NCBI GenBank assembly: GCA_031282225.1
Contig: JAITEC010000196.1
Coordinates: 1 to 5,777 of the forward strand
Length of the DNA: 5,777 nt
Origin: Oscillospiraceae bacterium
GTDB lineage: Bacteria; Bacillota; Clostridia; Oscillospirales; Oscillospiraceae
Direction: 5' to 3'
The notes under the pieces were generated by a model. That model had not been told where the DNA came from. It searched no databases and saw only the letters and a program-made list of their open reading frames with translations. The position numbers and the translations under genes were made by a program. Shown one piece after another: positions 5,606-5,777 of this stretch (its first letter is position 1; each line of letters starts with the position of its first letter).

Positions 5606-5777
5606 CTACACGAGATATTGCGTCGGGAGGGAGCGCAGGAACCCATCGGCGATTTTTCCGCGCACTTGCTCCGCGTGCTCCGTGAGGAACGGGTCGTCCG
5701 CAGAGCTCAGGCCCTGGCGCGCCATTTCCTCGGCGAACATCGCGCACAGCTCCGATACGCAGGGTCTCACCGCATCC
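5606..5777 (-). CDS. C-terminal fragment of an unidentified protein
   Basis: An open frame enters from the right edge (first complete codon at 5776) and ends at TAG (5606-5608), giving 56 residues. I do not recognise the protein. The fragment looks mostly alpha-helical and acidic (SELCAMFAEEMARQG, then ADDPFLTEHAEQVRG and a closing FLRSLPTQYLV), with no membrane segment. Third codon positions are GC-rich as in the neighbouring genes, and the strand agrees with the acc cluster. The opposite strand is also open over part of this stretch, and another minus-strand frame crosses it but is Arg/Gly-rich and runs through the promoter, so both are less likely. There is no room for a terminator before the accB promoter, so transcription may read through into the acc genes. 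Confidence 0.55.
   Translation of the reverse strand, partial: DAVRPCVSELCAMFAEEMARQGLSSADDPFLTEHAEQVRGKIADGFLRSLPTQYLV

Noticed and set aside
5520..5747. Minus-strand open frame of 75 codons crossing the accB promoter
   Set aside because: It runs through the promoter and into accB in another frame, and its first half is Arg/Gly/Pro-rich. The frame ending at 5606 has better coding character.
5617..5777. + strand frame open to the right edge from a possible TTG
   Set aside because: It has no ATG/GTG start or ribosome site. It is more likely the antisense of the minus-strand fragment, though with 160 bases visible this is not certain.

Overview
The window looks like part of the chromosome of a GC-rich, Clostridia-like Bacillota. 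The evidence is the gene order accB-fabZ-accC-accD-accA, a GlnQ-type transporter ATPase and a long-form serine acetyltransferase, all of which read like clostridial proteins. A curious signature is heavy use of the isoleucine codon ATA despite the high GC content. The taxonomic placement is inference from gene order and protein style, not from a database search.

Layout: On the + strand, 1-674 holds the 3' two-thirds or more of an amino-acid ABC transporter ATPase, cut by the window edge inside its Walker A motif. Five bases later the minus-strand genes begin, read right to left. At 5606-5777 is the C-terminal end of an unidentified gene. At 5569-5597 is a near-consensus sigma-70-type promoter whose -10 box lies in a perfect palindrome. 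It is followed by accB (5101-5532, TTG start), fabZ (4619-5080), accC (3355-4644), accD (2480-3337), accA (1663-2460) and a CysE/EpsC-type serine O-acetyltransferase (680-1618).

How the genes work together: AccC carboxylates the biotin carried on AccB. AccA and AccD transfer that carboxyl group to acetyl-CoA, giving malonyl-CoA, the substrate of fatty-acid elongation. FabZ dehydrates 3-hydroxyacyl-ACP in the same elongation cycle. The last gene makes O-acetylserine, the precursor of cysteine, and also consumes acetyl-CoA. Spacing is tight throughout (gaps of 17 to 44 bases and one 26-base overlap), so all six are probably one transcript.

No CRISPR array, insertion sequence, tRNA or rRNA gene, or defence system was seen. 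This is mainly a housekeeping region. The points most worth a second look are the promoter and palindrome before accB, an AccD zinc ribbon with one residue missing between its last two cysteines, an AccC with a shortened loop and His to Asn in the ATP site, and an isoleucine-ended CysE tail resembling those that bind cysteine synthase. I do not see a previously undescribed system.
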